A DNA stretch of 64,000 nucleotides from Ovis canadensis (taxonomy: Eukaryota; Chordata; Mammalia; Artiodactyla; Bovidae): assembly GCF_042477335.2 (NCBI RefSeq), contig NC_091255.1:32714501-32778500 (forward strand), in the 5' to 3' direction. Positions 10,774 to 21,902 of this stretch are shown one piece after another. The notes beneath the pieces were generated by a model. That model was not told the origin of the DNA and did not search any database. It worked only from the letters and a program-made list of their open reading frames with translations. Each line of letters starts with the position of its first letter. The stretch's first letter is position 1. The position numbers were made by a program, and so were the translations under genes.

Positions 10774-12036
10774 GAACTGGAGATGAAACAACAGACTGGT
10801 TCTGGACATTAGAACAGTTAGAACTGGACATGGAACAACAGTTCAGTTCAGTTCAGTCATTCAGTCATGTCCAACTCTTTGCAACCCCATGGACTATAGC
10901 ATGCCAGGCTTCCCTGTCCATCACCAACTCCCGGAGCTTGCTCAAACTCAAATCTATCAAGTTGGTGACGCCATCCAACCATCTCATCCTCTGTTGTCTC
11001 CTTCTCCTCCTGCCTTCAATCTTTCAAAAGCATCAGGGTCTTTTCCAATGAATCAGTTCTTTTCCACTGAGAACCCCATGGAACAACAGACAAGTTCCAA
11101 ATTGGGAAAAGAGTACATCAAGACTGTATATTGTCACCCAGCTTATTTAATTTATATGCAGAGTACATCATGAAAAATGCCATGTTGGATGAAGCACAAG
11201 CTGGAATCAAGATTGCCAGGAGAAATATCAATAACCTCAGATACTCAGATGACACCACTTTTATGGCAGAAAGTGAAGAAGAACTAAAGAGCCTCTTGAT
11301 GAAAGTGAAAGAGGAGAATGAAAAAGTCAGCTTAAAACTCAACATTCAGAAAACTAAGATCATGGCATCTGGTCCCATCACTTCATGGCAAATAGATGGG
11401 GAAGCAATGGAAGCAGTGACAGACTTTATTTGGGGGGACAGCAAAATCATTGCAGATGTGACTGCAGCCATGAAATTAAAAGACGCTTGCTCCTTGGAAG
11501 AAAAGCTATGACCAACCTATACAGCATATTAGAAAGCAAAGACATTACTCTGCTAACAAAGGTCCATCTAGTCAAAGCTATGGTTTTTCCAGTAGTCATG
11601 TATGGATATGAGAGAGAGTTGGACTATAAAGAAAGCTGAGTGCCAAAGAATTGATGGTTTTGAACTGTGGTGCTGGAGAATACTCTTGAGAGTCCCTTGG
11701 ACTGCAAGGAGATCCAACCAGTCCATCCTAAAGGAAATCAGTCCTGAATATTCATTGGAAGGACTGATGCTAAAGTTGAAACTCCAATACTTTGGCCACC
11801 TGATGTGAAAAACTGACTCATTGGAAAAGATCCTGATGCTTTTGAAAGATTGAAGATTGAAGGCAGGAAGAGAAGGGGACAACAGAGGATGAGACAGTTG
11901 GATTCCATCACCAACTCGATGGACATAAGTTTCAGCAAGCTCTGGCAGTTGGTGATGGACAGGGAAGCCTAGCGTGCTACAGTCCATGGGGTCACAAAGA
12001 GTTGGACATGACTGAGCGACTGAACTGAACTGAACC
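10774..12036 (+). mobile_element. BovB, 5'-truncated, RT remnant
   Basis: Sense BovB from the RT domain to the 3' tail. 9-bp TSD gaaatatta at 10765-10773 and 12037-12045. The RT remnant reads YSDD where other copies here read YADD; frames are broken. A second BovB piece is inserted at 10842-11076. Confidence 0.9.
10842..11076 (-). mobile_element. BovB 3' fragment inserted in BovB
   Basis: Reverse-oriented BovB 3' end. 13-bp TSD catggaacaacag at 10829-10841 and 11077-11089, which is itself BovB RT sequence. Confidence 0.92.
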
Positions 12037-12310
12037 GAAATATTAACAAAAGGTTTAAACAGATGTTTTACAAAAGAGAATATCTGAATGACCAGTAAGC
12101 ATATGAAAAGATACTCAACTTCATTAGATATCAGAGAAGTACAGAAAAGAAACACCACTAAGAATTCACCATAGTAACTAATCAAAAAATGTTGTTGATA
12201 TTATTGTTGGTAAAGATGTGAAGATACTAAACTCTCAGACACTGCTTGTAAGTGTGTATTTGGTATGATTGCTTTGGAAATACCTTTGGTAATATCTGTA
12301 TTAGAACATA

Positions 12311-12510
12311 GTTTCCCTGGTGGCTCAGCTGGTAATGAGTCTGCCTGCAATGCAGGAGACCCAGGTTTGATCCCTGGGTTGGGAAGATCCCCTGGAGGAG
12401 GAAACTGCTACCCACTCCAGTATTCTTGCTTGGAGAATCCCATGGAGAGAGGAGCTTGGCAGGCTATAGTCCACGGGGTTGCAAGAGGCAGACACGACTG
12501 AGCTACTAAA
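12311..12510 (+). mobile_element. Bov-tA SINE
   Basis: Head tttccctggtggctcagctg, body ending gacacgactgagctactaaa. Confidence 0.88.
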
Positions 12511-12525
12511 CCTATGAATGATTTT

Positions 12526-15500
12526 CAGTCAGTTCAGTCGGTTCAGTCACTCAGTCATGTCTGACTCTTTACGACCCCATGAATCACAGCACACCAGGCC
12601 TCCTTGTCCATCACCAACTCCCGGAGTTTACTCAAATTCATGTCCATCGAGTCAGTGAGGCCATCCAGCCATCTCATCCTCTGTCGGCCGCTTTTCCTCC
12701 TGTCTCGGATCCCTCCCAGCATCGGGGTCTTTTCCAATGGGTCAATCAGGTGGCCAAAGTATTGGAGTTTCAACTTCAACATCAGTCCTTCCAATAAACA
12801 CCCAGGACTATCTCCTTTATAATGGACTGGTTGGATCTCCTTGCAGTCCAAGGGACTCTCAAGAGTCTTCTCCAGCACCACAGGTCAAAATCATCAATTC
12901 TTCAGTGCTCAGCTTTCTTCACAGTCCATCTCTCACATCCATACATGACCAATGGAAAAACCATGGCCTTGACTAGACGGACCTTTGTTGGCAAAGTAAT
13001 GTTTCTGCTTTTTAATATGTTGTCTAGGTTGATCATAACTTTCCTTCCAAGGAGTAAGCGTCTTTTAATTTCATGGCTGCAATCACCATCTGCAGTGATT
13101 TTGGAGCCCAGAAAAATAAAGTCTGACACTGTTTCCACTGTTTCACCATCTATTTGCCATGAAGTGATGGGACCAGATGCCATGATCCTTGTTTTCTGAA
13201 TGTTGAGCTTTAAGCCAACTTTTTCACTCTCCTCTTTCACTTTCATCAAGAGGCTCTTTAGTTCCTCTTCACTATCTGCCATAAGGGTGGTGTCATCTGC
13301 ATATCTGAAGTTATTGATATTTATCCCGGCAATCTTGATTCCAGCTTGTGCTTCTTCCAGCCCAGCGTGTTCCATGATGTTCTCTGCATAGAAGTTAAAT
13401 AAGCAGGGTGACAATATACAACCTTGACATACTCCTTTTCCTATTTGGAACCAGTCTGTTGTTCCATGTCCAGTTCTAACTATTGCTTCCTGACCTGCAT
13501 ATAAGTTTCTCAAGAGGCAGGTCAGGTGCTCTGATATGCTCATCTCTTTCAGAATTTTCCACAGTTTATTGTGATCCACACAGTCAAAGGCATTGGCATA
13601 GTCAATAAAGCAGCAGCTGCTGCTAAGTCGCTTCAGTCATGTCTGACTCTGTGCTACCCCATAGACGGCAGCCCATCAGGCTCTGCCGTCCCTGGGATTC
13701 TCCAGGCAAGAACACTGGAGTGGGTTGCCATTTCCTTCTCCAATGCATGAAAGTGAAAATTGAAAGTGAAGTCGCTCAGTCGTGGCCGACTCTTAGTGAC
13801 CCCATGGACTGCAGCCTACCAGGCTTCTTCATCCATGGGATTTTCCAGGCAAGAGTACTGGAGTGGGTTGCCACTGCCTTCTCCAATAAAGCAGAAATAG
13901 ATGTTTTTCTGGAACTCTTTTGCTTTTTCCATGATCCAACGGATGTTGGCAATTTGATCTCTGGTTCCTCTGCCTTTTCTAAAATGCACTTGAACATCTG
14001 GAAGTTCACGGCTCATGTATTGCTGAAGACTGGCTTGGAGAATTTTGAGCATTACTTTACTAGCATGTGAGATGAGTGCAATTGTGTGGTAGTTTGAGCA
14101 TTCTTTGGCATTGCCTTTCTTTGGAATTGGAATGAAAACTGACCTTTTCCAGTCCTGTGGCCACTGCTGAGTGTTCCAAATTTACTGGCATATTGAGTGC
14201 AGCACTTTCACAGCATCATCTTTCAGGATTTGAAATAGCTCAACTGGAATTCCATCACCTCCACTACCTTTGCGATGCTTTCTAAGGCCCACTTGGCTTC
14301 ACATTCCAGGATGTCTGGCTCTAGGTGAGTGATCACACCATTGTGGTTATCTGGTCGTGAAGATCTTTTTTGTACAGTTCTTCCCTGTATTCTTGCCACC
14401 TCTTCGTAATATCTTCTGCTTCTGTTAGTTCCATACCATTTCTGTCCTTTATTGAGCCCATCTTTGCATGAAATGTTCCCTTGGTATCTCTTTTTCTTGA
14501 AGATATCTCTAGTCTTTCCCATTCTGTTCTTTTCCTCTATTTCTTTGCATTGATTGCTGAAGAAGGCTTTCTTATCTCTTCTTGCTATTCTTTGGAACTC
14601 TGCATTCAGATGCTTATATCTTTCCTTTTCTCCTTTGCTTTTCACTTCTCTTCTTTTCACAGCTATTTGTAAGGCCTCCTCAGACAGCCATTTTGCATTT
14701 TTGCATTTCTTTTTCTTGGGGATGGTCTTGATCCCTGTCTTCTGTACAATGTCACAAACCTCCATCCATAGTACATCAGGTACTGTCTATCAGATCTAGT
14801 CCTTTAAATCTATTTCTCACTTCCACTGTATAGTTATAAGGGATTTTATTTAGGTCATACCTGAATGGTCTAGTGGTTTTCCCTACTTTCTTCAATTTAA
14901 GTCTGAATTTGGCTATAAGGAGTTCATGATCTGAGCCACAGTCAGCTCCCAGTCTTGTTTTTGCTGCCTCTATAGAGCTTCTCCATCTTTGGCTGCAAAG
15001 AATATAATCAATCTGATTTCAGTGTTGACCATCTGGTGACGTCCATGTGTAGAGTCTTCTCCTGTGTTGTTGGAAGAGGGTGTTTGCTCTGACCAGTGTG
15101 TTCCCTTGGCAAAACTCTATTAGCCTTTGCCCTGCATCATTCCATACTCCAAGGCCAAATTTGCCTGTTACTTCAGGTGTTTCTTGACTTCCTACTTTTG
15201 CATTCTAGTCCCCTATAATGAAAAGGACATCTTTTGGGGGTGTTAGTTCTAAAAGATCTTGTAGGTCTTCATAGAACCGTTCAACTTCAGCTTCTTCCAC
15301 GTTACTGGTTGGGGCATAGGCTTGGATTACCGTTATATTGAATGGTTTGCCTCGGAAATGAACAGAGATCATTCTGTCATTTTTGAGATTGCATCCAAGT
15401 ACTGCATTTTGGACTCTCTTGTTGACCATGCTGGCTACTCCATTTCTTCTAAGGGATTCCTGCCCACAATAGTAGATATAATGGTCATCGGAGTTAAATT

Positions 15501-15815
15501 CACACATTCCAGTCCATTTTAGTTCGCTGATTCCTAGAATGTCAACATTCACTCTTGCCATCTCCAGTTTGACCACTTCCAATTTGCCTTGATTCATGGA
15601 CCTAACATTCCAGGTTCCTATGCAATACTGCTGTTTATAGCATCGGACCTTGCTTCTATCACAAGTCACATCCCCAACTGGGTATTGTTTTTGCTTTGGC
15701 CCCATCCCTTCATTCTTTCTGGAGTTATTTCTCCACTGATCTCCAGTAGCATATTGGGCATTCACCGACCTGGGGAGTTCCTCTTTTAGTATCCTAACAT
15801 TTTGCCTGTTCATAG
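12526..15815 (-). mobile_element. Near full-length BovB (RTE LINE)
   Basis: About 3.0 kb of BovB after removing the SINE at 13614-13883. Reading on the minus strand: an APE-type endonuclease remnant at 15813-15205 (CIGTWNVRSMNQGKLEVVK, ILGISELKW, FRGKPFNITVIQAYAPTSN), a linker at 14765-14223, RT at 13579-12902 with FRYADDTTLMADSEEELKSL, then the 3' tail. The ORF is interrupted between these blocks and by the SINE, so it is not active. Confidence 0.92.
13614..13883 (-). mobile_element. BovA2 dimeric SINE in BovB
   Basis: Two tandem Bov-A monomers joined by a gaaagtgaa-rich linker. 11-bp TSD caataaagcag at 13603-13613 and 13884-13894, of BovB sequence. Confidence 0.93.
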
Positions 15816-15832
15816 GTATTTACCCAAAAGAA

Positions 15833-16008
15833 GTGAAGTGAAAGTCGTGTCCGATCTTTGCAACCCCATGGACTATAGAGTCCATGGAATTCTCCAGGCC
15901 AGAATACTGGAGTGGGTAGCTGTTCCCTTCCCCAGTGGATCTTCCTGACCCAATCAAACTGGGTCTCCTGTATTGCAGCAAATTCTTTACCAACTGAGCT
16001 ACCAGGGA
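15833..16008 (-). mobile_element. Bov-tA SINE
   Basis: Reverse-oriented. 11-bp TSD acccaaaagaa at 15822-15832 and 16009-16019, within L1 sequence. Confidence 0.92.
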
Positions 16009-16973
16009 ACCCAAAAGAAATATGTACACATATGCAAGAAAAGACATATACAAAAATATTCATAGTAGCATTATTTGTAAGAGTTACTCAGAAATCAAAA
16101 AGAACACATTACCAACACAACTGTATGGATGTATCTCAAAACAGTATACTGATCAAAAGACTACAAAAAAATACAAGGGAGGATATACTATATGATTTTC
16201 ACTTATATGAAACTCAAAAACAGACAATCTAATCTATAATGATAGGAAACAGATCATTAGATGACTGGGTCAGAGGATGGATGACTGATTGCTAAGGATC
16301 AGAAGGGAACGGTGGGGTGACAAACACTGGATTTGGACCAGAATTGAGGTCACCTGAGTGCTTACATTTGTCAAAACTCTTTGAGCGACACACTTAAAAG
16401 GGTGCAACAAAAATTATCTTCAAAATACATGAGGTTCTGAGAAAGGAAAGTTATCAGGGATAAAGAGAGGCATTACATAATGGTAAAGGGTCATAACAAT
16501 CTTAATATGTATGCACCCAACAAAAGGGCATCAAAATGTGTGAGGCAAAAAGCTGCAAGGAAACGCAGATGAATCCACTCTTATAACTAGAGACTTCAAC
16601 ACCCCTCCCTCAACATCCCTCTAGAAATGGACAGATCCAGCAGGCATAAAATCAGTAGGAACACAGCTGAACTTGATCAATACCACCATCGACCAGCTGG
16701 ATACAATGGGCATCTAAAGACTACTTCATCCAACAACAGCAGATTATACATTTTTCTCAAGTTCATATGGAATATTTACCAAGGTTTACCATATTCTAAG
16801 CCACAAAACACACTTCAAAAAAATTTTAAAGGATATGTATCCCACAATGTCTGTTCACAGACTACAGAGGAATTAAACTAGAAATCAACAACCAAAAGAT
16901 AGCTAGAAAATCTCAAAATATTTGGCAATTAAACACACATTTCTAGATAACACAGGAGTCAAAGGAGATATGG

Positions 16974-17092
16974 AGAAGGAAATGGCAACCCAGTCCAGTA
17001 TTCTTGCCTGGAGAATCCTAGGGACAGAGGAGCCCAGTGGGCTGCCGTCTATGGGGTCACACAGAGTTGGACACAACTGAAGTGACTTAGCA
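16974..17092 (+). mobile_element. BovA SINE monomer
   Basis: Body gagaaggaaatggcaaccca to acacaactgaagtgacttag, in L1. Confidence 0.88.
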
Positions 17093-17366
17093 GCAAAGAA
17101 GATAGCTCAAGATAAATTTTAAAGTACTTTGAACTAAATAAAGCACAATGTATCAAAAACACAACTTCAAGAGGAGCTTAAAACGCTGAATGCTTATGTT
17201 AGAAAAGAAGATCTAAAATCAATAATCTAAGCTTTCACCTTAGGGAACTAGAAAAAGAAAGGCAAGCTAAGTTCAACATATGCAGAAAAAATAAATAATA
17301 AAACTTAAAAGTCAATGAAATTGAAAATAGGAAATCAAGAGAAAATAGATGAAATAAAAACTGACT

Positions 17367-17602
17367 ATCATGTGAAGAGTTGACTCATTGGAAAAGACTC
17401 TGATGCTGGGAGGGATTGGGGGTAGGAGGAGAAGAGGACGACAGAGGATGAGATGGCTGGATGGCATCACTGACCCGATGGACGTTGAGTCTGAGTGAAC
17501 TCTGGGAGTTGGTGATGGACAGGGAGGCCTGGCGTACTGCGATTCATGGGGTTGCAAAAGAGTCGGACACAACTGAGCGACTGAACAGAAGTGAACTGAA
17601 AG
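17367..17602 (+). mobile_element. BovB 3' fragment
   Basis: BovB 3' end (gaagagttgactcattggaa ... gagcgactgaac), in L1. Confidence 0.85.
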
Positions 17603-17997
17603 ATATCAGTAAAAATGGTAACCCCCTAGGCAAGCTAACTAAGAAAAAAAAAAAGAGAGGACACGATTTACTAACTGAGAGAAACATCATTACAGATCCC
17701 CTGGACATTAAAAGGATAATAACAGAATGCTATGAATAACTCTATGCCCACAAATTTAATAACCTCAGTGAATAGGACTAATTTCTTGAAAGACACAATT
17801 GGCGAAAACTGACACAAGAAAAACTAGATGGTTTCACTGGTGAATTCCACCAAAACTTAATAAAAAAGAATGAACACCTATCCTTCTGAAAAACTGAAGG
17901 GGCAGAAGCACTTCAAAACTCCTTTCACGAGGCTAGCATTACCCTGATTCCAAGACCAGAGAAGGACACTACAAGAAAGAAAACTGAATGCTAACAT

Positions 17998-18425
17998 TGA
18001 AGGAGTCTTTAGGGCCTAGAAAAGAAAACAACAGTTTCAAAGGCCCTTGCTGAATCATCTAACTTCGGAGAAAACAAAACAGAACTTTAGGTCCCGCCCT
18101 GATGCTCCAGGCCGGTTGCTTCTATCTGGGACTTATCACCCCTTGTCCAGAAACCTTCCACCCTCTACTCCTGCCCAGAAGACTTATCACCCCCTGCCCA
18201 ACTACAAATGCCATCTCAACTTAAGAATACCCAAAACATCCCACCTGATTAATGTTTCCCTTATCGCTTCCACAAACCTCCCTATAAATATGGAGCCTCC
18301 CTGATCCCTCTCCGCACTCAGCCTGGTGGTTAGGCTGACTGTCGCCCCTCCTTGCCTGAATAAAGGTAACCTACTTCTGTTGAGGTCGTCTTTCCTTTCT
18401 GCCTCGGCCCGAACTATACGTTACA
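17998..18425 (+). mobile_element. ERV solo LTR
   Basis: 428 bp with TG...CA ends. Perfect 5-bp TSD aacat at 17993-17997 and 18426-18430. TATA-like tataaata at 18283-18290 and poly(A) signal AATAAA at 18359-18364, in sensible promoter-to-polyadenylation order. No internal retroviral sequence flanks it, so recombination has left a solo LTR inside L1. Family unnamed; the TSD length suggests class I (ERV1). Confidence 0.85.
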
Positions 18426-18718
18426 AACATCCCTGATAAATATAGATGCAAAACTGTCAACAAAATATTAGCAAACTGAATTCAACTGCAAATTTAAAAG
18501 ATCAAATAATGTGATTAATTGGCAATAACCCCTGGGTTTATTCATTCTGATTTTATCTCAAACTAAAGCTTCTGCACAGGAAGTAAAACAATCAATAAAG
18601 TACAAAGGCATCATGTGGGAAAGGAGAAAATGTGTGCAAATCATCATCTTTACAAGGAGTACATGTACAAAATTTATAAGACTCTTCTACAACTCAAAAT
18701 CAAAAAATGAATAATCCT

Positions 18719-18883
18719 GGACCTCCCTGGTGGTCCAGGGGCTAAGGCTTCACACTCCCAATGCATCAGGGTCTGTGTTGGATACCTGGTCAAGACCCCA
18801 TATGCAGCCACTGACTTCGCATGCCACGACTGAAAGGACCCGCAACTAAGACCTGGCACAGTCAAATAAACATTTAAAAAACA
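18719..18883 (+). mobile_element. CHR-type tRNA SINE
   Basis: Head ggacctccctggtggtccag and an A-rich tail. 9-bp TSD aataatcct at 18710-18718 and 18884-18892. Confidence 0.9.
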
Positions 18884-19351
18884 AATAATCCTACTAAAAA
18901 ATGGACAAAGGACTTGAAGAGATATTTCTGCAAAGAAGGCATGCAAATGGCTGCTACATATATGAAAAGGTGCTCAACATCACTAATCACCAAGGAAATG
19001 CAGATCGAACTATATTGAGATAAAACCACAGATGTGTTGAGATGGATGCTATTTTTTAAAAAAAGATAACAAATGTTGGAGAAGATGTGGAGAAATTGGA
19101 ACCATTATATACTATTAGCTATATATCCAAAGGAAGTGAATTTAGGACCTCAAAGTGGTATCTGCATCCCCATATTTATTGCAGCATTATTCACAATAGC
19201 CAAGATTTGGAATCAACCCAAAGGTCCATCAACAGATGAATGGACTTTTTAAATGCGTATACACATACAAAGGACTATTATTCAGCACTTAAAACAAGAA
19301 AGTAATTCTGCCATTTGTGAGGCCGTGGATGAACCTGGAGGACTTTACGTA

Positions 19352-19380
19352 AGTCAACCTGCTGAGCTATTGGGGAAGCC
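19352..19380 (-). mobile_element. SINE head remnant
   Basis: Short reverse-oriented tRNA-derived head (ctgagctattggggaagccc). Confidence 0.55.
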
Positions 19381-19744
19381 CATAAAGTGTGTTGATCAAT
19401 TCCAAATAAGTAAGTAGAGAGAGCACCCTTGAAGAGTGAGGCTGGCAACTAGACTCTGGCTTCCTTCCCCATACCTGAGGGAATAACTTAGGACACCAGC
19501 TGTGAGTTAGTTCTCAGGTAAATACAAACTAAACTATTGTAGCAAAGAAAATAGAAAGTTCACTTGAGGTTGAGGTCAGGTCAAAAAGACAATGGAGTCA
19601 CGAAAATAAATGAGAGGAGAAAAGGTTAAGGGAGAGAATAATGTGAACCTTCGCAGAAGAAGATGGAAGGAAGAATCTGTATTCAATAACGAAAAGCTTC
19701 TTTTAGCAGAGGAGTGAGAATTTTGAGTTTTGACCTGAGAGGAC

Positions 19745-20170
19745 AGGATATTATTTAAAGCAGGGTTTGGGTTTAAAAAACAAACAAACAAACAATAAAT
19801 TGTAAGGCGAATGCAGAGAAAAAGAGAGCAAGCCGGGCAGTCAGGCAAGAAAAAAAAAATTTAATGGAGGGAAAAGAGAGGGTGACTGGCCTTAAGGAGA
19901 ACCAGTGTCCTCCCTTTCTGACAGAGTCCTTCTTATACCCCACCAATGAAAAATTCTCTGAAAGGATGGTCACGTAGCTGGAGGTCGAGAATCTGGTGGT
20001 CTTGCAGCTTTGAGAAGATAGGCGGCGGTGAGATAACAGGATGCCATTAGGGCAATTTGGTCAGTCTTGCAGATCACTGTGATTTTATTCTTGGTTTGCA
20101 AGGTCGACATAAGGAGCCATCTTGTCAATAAGACCCCACGTGGGCCCTATCATAAATTAGTTAACAACTT
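19745..20170 (-). mobile_element. Possible ERV/LTR fragment
   Basis: Read on the minus strand it has an LTR-like order: GC-rich upstream part, ggggtataagaagg near 19930 as a TATA-like box, attaaa near 19858 and a T-rich end. No TSD or TG/CA borders found. Classification is unsure. Confidence 0.4.
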
Positions 20171-20280
20171 AAGACAAAGATCAAGTAAAACTTTTTAAAT
20201 GATGCTCCTTAGAATTGCTTGGGAAAAACGAGAGAAAGCCCTTGCCTGCAGGTCACTGACATCCCCTTTTTGAGTCCAGC

Positions 20281-20800
20281 TGTTGAAGCCTCACATTCTG
20301 GGAAACAAATTCAGAAGGACAATGCAGATAGTGGAGTGCAGTTTGTTACACCTGTGGGCCTAAGGAAGAGTCTCCTCTTAGCCAAGGACCCTGACCAGTT
20401 TTTCTGAAAACCTTATATACCCTCAGTGTACGTGCTCAAATCCACCTCCCCAAATTCCCTGAAACTAGTCTGAACAAAGGAAAAGAAAGATAAACTCAAA
20501 GTTAACCCGTGATCCATAGGCCTTAAGTCTAGGTAATTAACAATGGATAATTATCAATAGGTCTGTGGTCACACCCCAATAAGCATAATAGAATGCATGA
20601 GTCTATTCAATTACACAGATAATTAGGGTATTCTTCGGAGGGTCTAGGTAGGAGCCCTGGGGCTCTTCCTTCCGAGGGTCTGGTTTTCCAGTTGGTATGT
20701 CGTTTTCATAGACGCTGGGTATATAGCTCAAAGTCCAGAGTCTGGCCCAGGATGGAGTCCTGCTTTCAAGATAGAGCCTATTCTGTCTTTTCCTCCTTCA
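20281..20800 (-). mobile_element. ERV solo LTR in duplication unit 2
   Basis: 520 bp with TG...CA ends. 4-bp TSD cagc at 20277-20280 and 20801-20804. On the minus strand it begins tgaaggagga and has ggtatataagg near 20410-20420 as a TATA box. The matching position of unit 1 (near 385) is continuous and lacks it, which confirms an insertion. Confidence 0.85.
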
Positions 20801-20957
20801 CAGCTACATATCTCCACTTGAGCTTTTACTTTGGCAATTTCTAGCTATGTAATTTAACCGAAAGACCATTGGGGAAAAGATAAGTCTGTGTTAATATCCC
20901 AATTTTAATGTCAATATTCCTACTGAATAAAATTGTGTAGAAATCTCAGCTCTACCA

Positions 20958-21902
20958 TTACAGAGAAAAAGGAGTTTTCTTTTTGTAAAAGACTCTTCCC
21001 AGGGCTCCCTTCATGTCTCTGTTCCTCAGGCTGTAGATGAAGGGGTTCAGCATGGGGGTCACTACAGTGTACATCATAGCCATCACAGTCTCCTTAACAG
21101 TAGAATTATTAGCTGATGGGCATAAGTAGAGACCAATAACTGTCCCGTAAAACAGGGACACCACAGTGAGGTGGGAGCCGCAGGTGGAGAAGGCCTTGCG
21201 GATACCCCTCGCAGAAGGGACCTTGAGGGTGGAGGACACGATTCGAGCATAGGACGTGATGATGAGTAGAAAGGGGATCACAAGAATGAGCCCTCCCGTG
21301 ATAAATATCACCAGCTCATTCACTCGAGTGTCAGAGCAGGACAGCTTCAGCAGAGCAGACATGTCGCAGAAAAAGTGGGCAATCACGTTGTCTTCACAAA
21401 AATGCAGCCTGGCCATGAGCAGGGTGTGCAACATGGCATGGAATGTGGTGAGCACCCAGGACAGCACCAGCAGGGAGAGACAGAGCCTGGGGCTCATGAT
21501 GGCGGTGTAGTGCAGGGGGAAGCAGATGGCCACGTAGCGGTCATAGGCCATGGCCACAAGGAGGAAGCTCTCCAGATCTGCAAAAAACAGGAAGAAGTAC
21601 ATTTGTGTCAGGCAGCCAGCATAAGAGATGGACGGGTCTTGGCTCTGCATGTCCTGTAGCAATTTGGGCATTGTGACAGAGGAGAAGCAGAGGTCAGAGA
21701 AAGACAGGTTACTGAGAAAGAAATACATGGGTGTGTGGAGATGGGGGTCCACTCGAATCAGGAACATTATGAGGAGGTTCCCCAGGACGGTGGTAACATA
21801 CACGGCCAGGAGCAGAGTGTAGAACAGGCCTTGGTGCTCTGGCTCAGTTGGCAGGCCCAGGAGGAGGAACTCTGAGATGATGGTTTGGTTTCTTCCTGTC
21901 AT
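20958..21902 (-). CDS. Olfactory receptor, family 1 subfamily E-like (copy B)
   Basis: Intact, single-exon, 314-residue class II odorant receptor, the tandem paralogue of the gene at 535-1479 and colinear with it without any indel. It has the same hallmarks: NQT 5-7, LHTPMY 55-60, [10 protein letters not shown] 118-127, [10 protein letters not shown] 236-245 and PMLNPFIY 283-290. Of 24 residue differences from copy A, 18 fall in residues 1-108, two in 109-164, none in 165-254, one at 255 and three at 302-306. The ligand-binding TM3-TM6 core is therefore almost identical while the N-terminus, TM1 and TM2 have diverged. It is probably expressed as an independent olfactory receptor. Orthology to OR1E1 or OR1E2 cannot be decided here. 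Confidence 0.95.
   Translation of the reverse strand: MTGRNQTIISEFLLLGLPTEPEHQGLFYTLLLAVYVTTVLGNLLIMFLIRVDPHLHTPMYFFLSNLSFSDLCFSSVTMPKLLQDMQSQDPSISYAGCLTQMYFFLFFADLESFLLVAMAYDRYVAICFPLHYTAIMSPRLCLSLLVLSWVLTTFHAMLHTLLMARLHFCEDNVIAHFFCDMSALLKLSCSDTRVNELVIFITGGLILVIPFLLIITSYARIVSSTLKVPSARGIRKAFSTCGSHLTVVSLFYGTVIGLYLCPSANNSTVKETVMAMMYTVVTPMLNPFIYSLRNRDMKGALGRVFYKKKTPFSL

Larger units (their letters stand above)
10540..16420 (+). mobile_element. L1 fragment hosting a BovB/SINE nest
   Basis: L1 ORF2 3' sequence is continuous if 10774-12036, 12311-12510, about 12526-15815 and 15833-16008 are removed. Recognisable pieces are tttacaaaagagaatatc at 12069 and ggtatttacccaaaagaa at 15815. Confidence 0.7.
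16430..19345 (+). mobile_element. Old L1, sense, endonuclease to 3' ORF2
   Basis: L1 ORF2-like text from the endonuclease region (16440-16930) to the end (attgcagcattattcacaat near 19180). Many stops. Interrupted by a BovA, a BovB piece, a solo LTR and a CHR SINE. Confidence 0.8.

Noticed and set aside
12902-15813. Reverse transcriptase and endonuclease frames as a functional host gene or novel RT system
   Set aside because: They are BovB LINE remnants with frameshifts, stops and a SINE insertion, in a typical 3'-anchored element with a ctgaa/ttcag tail.
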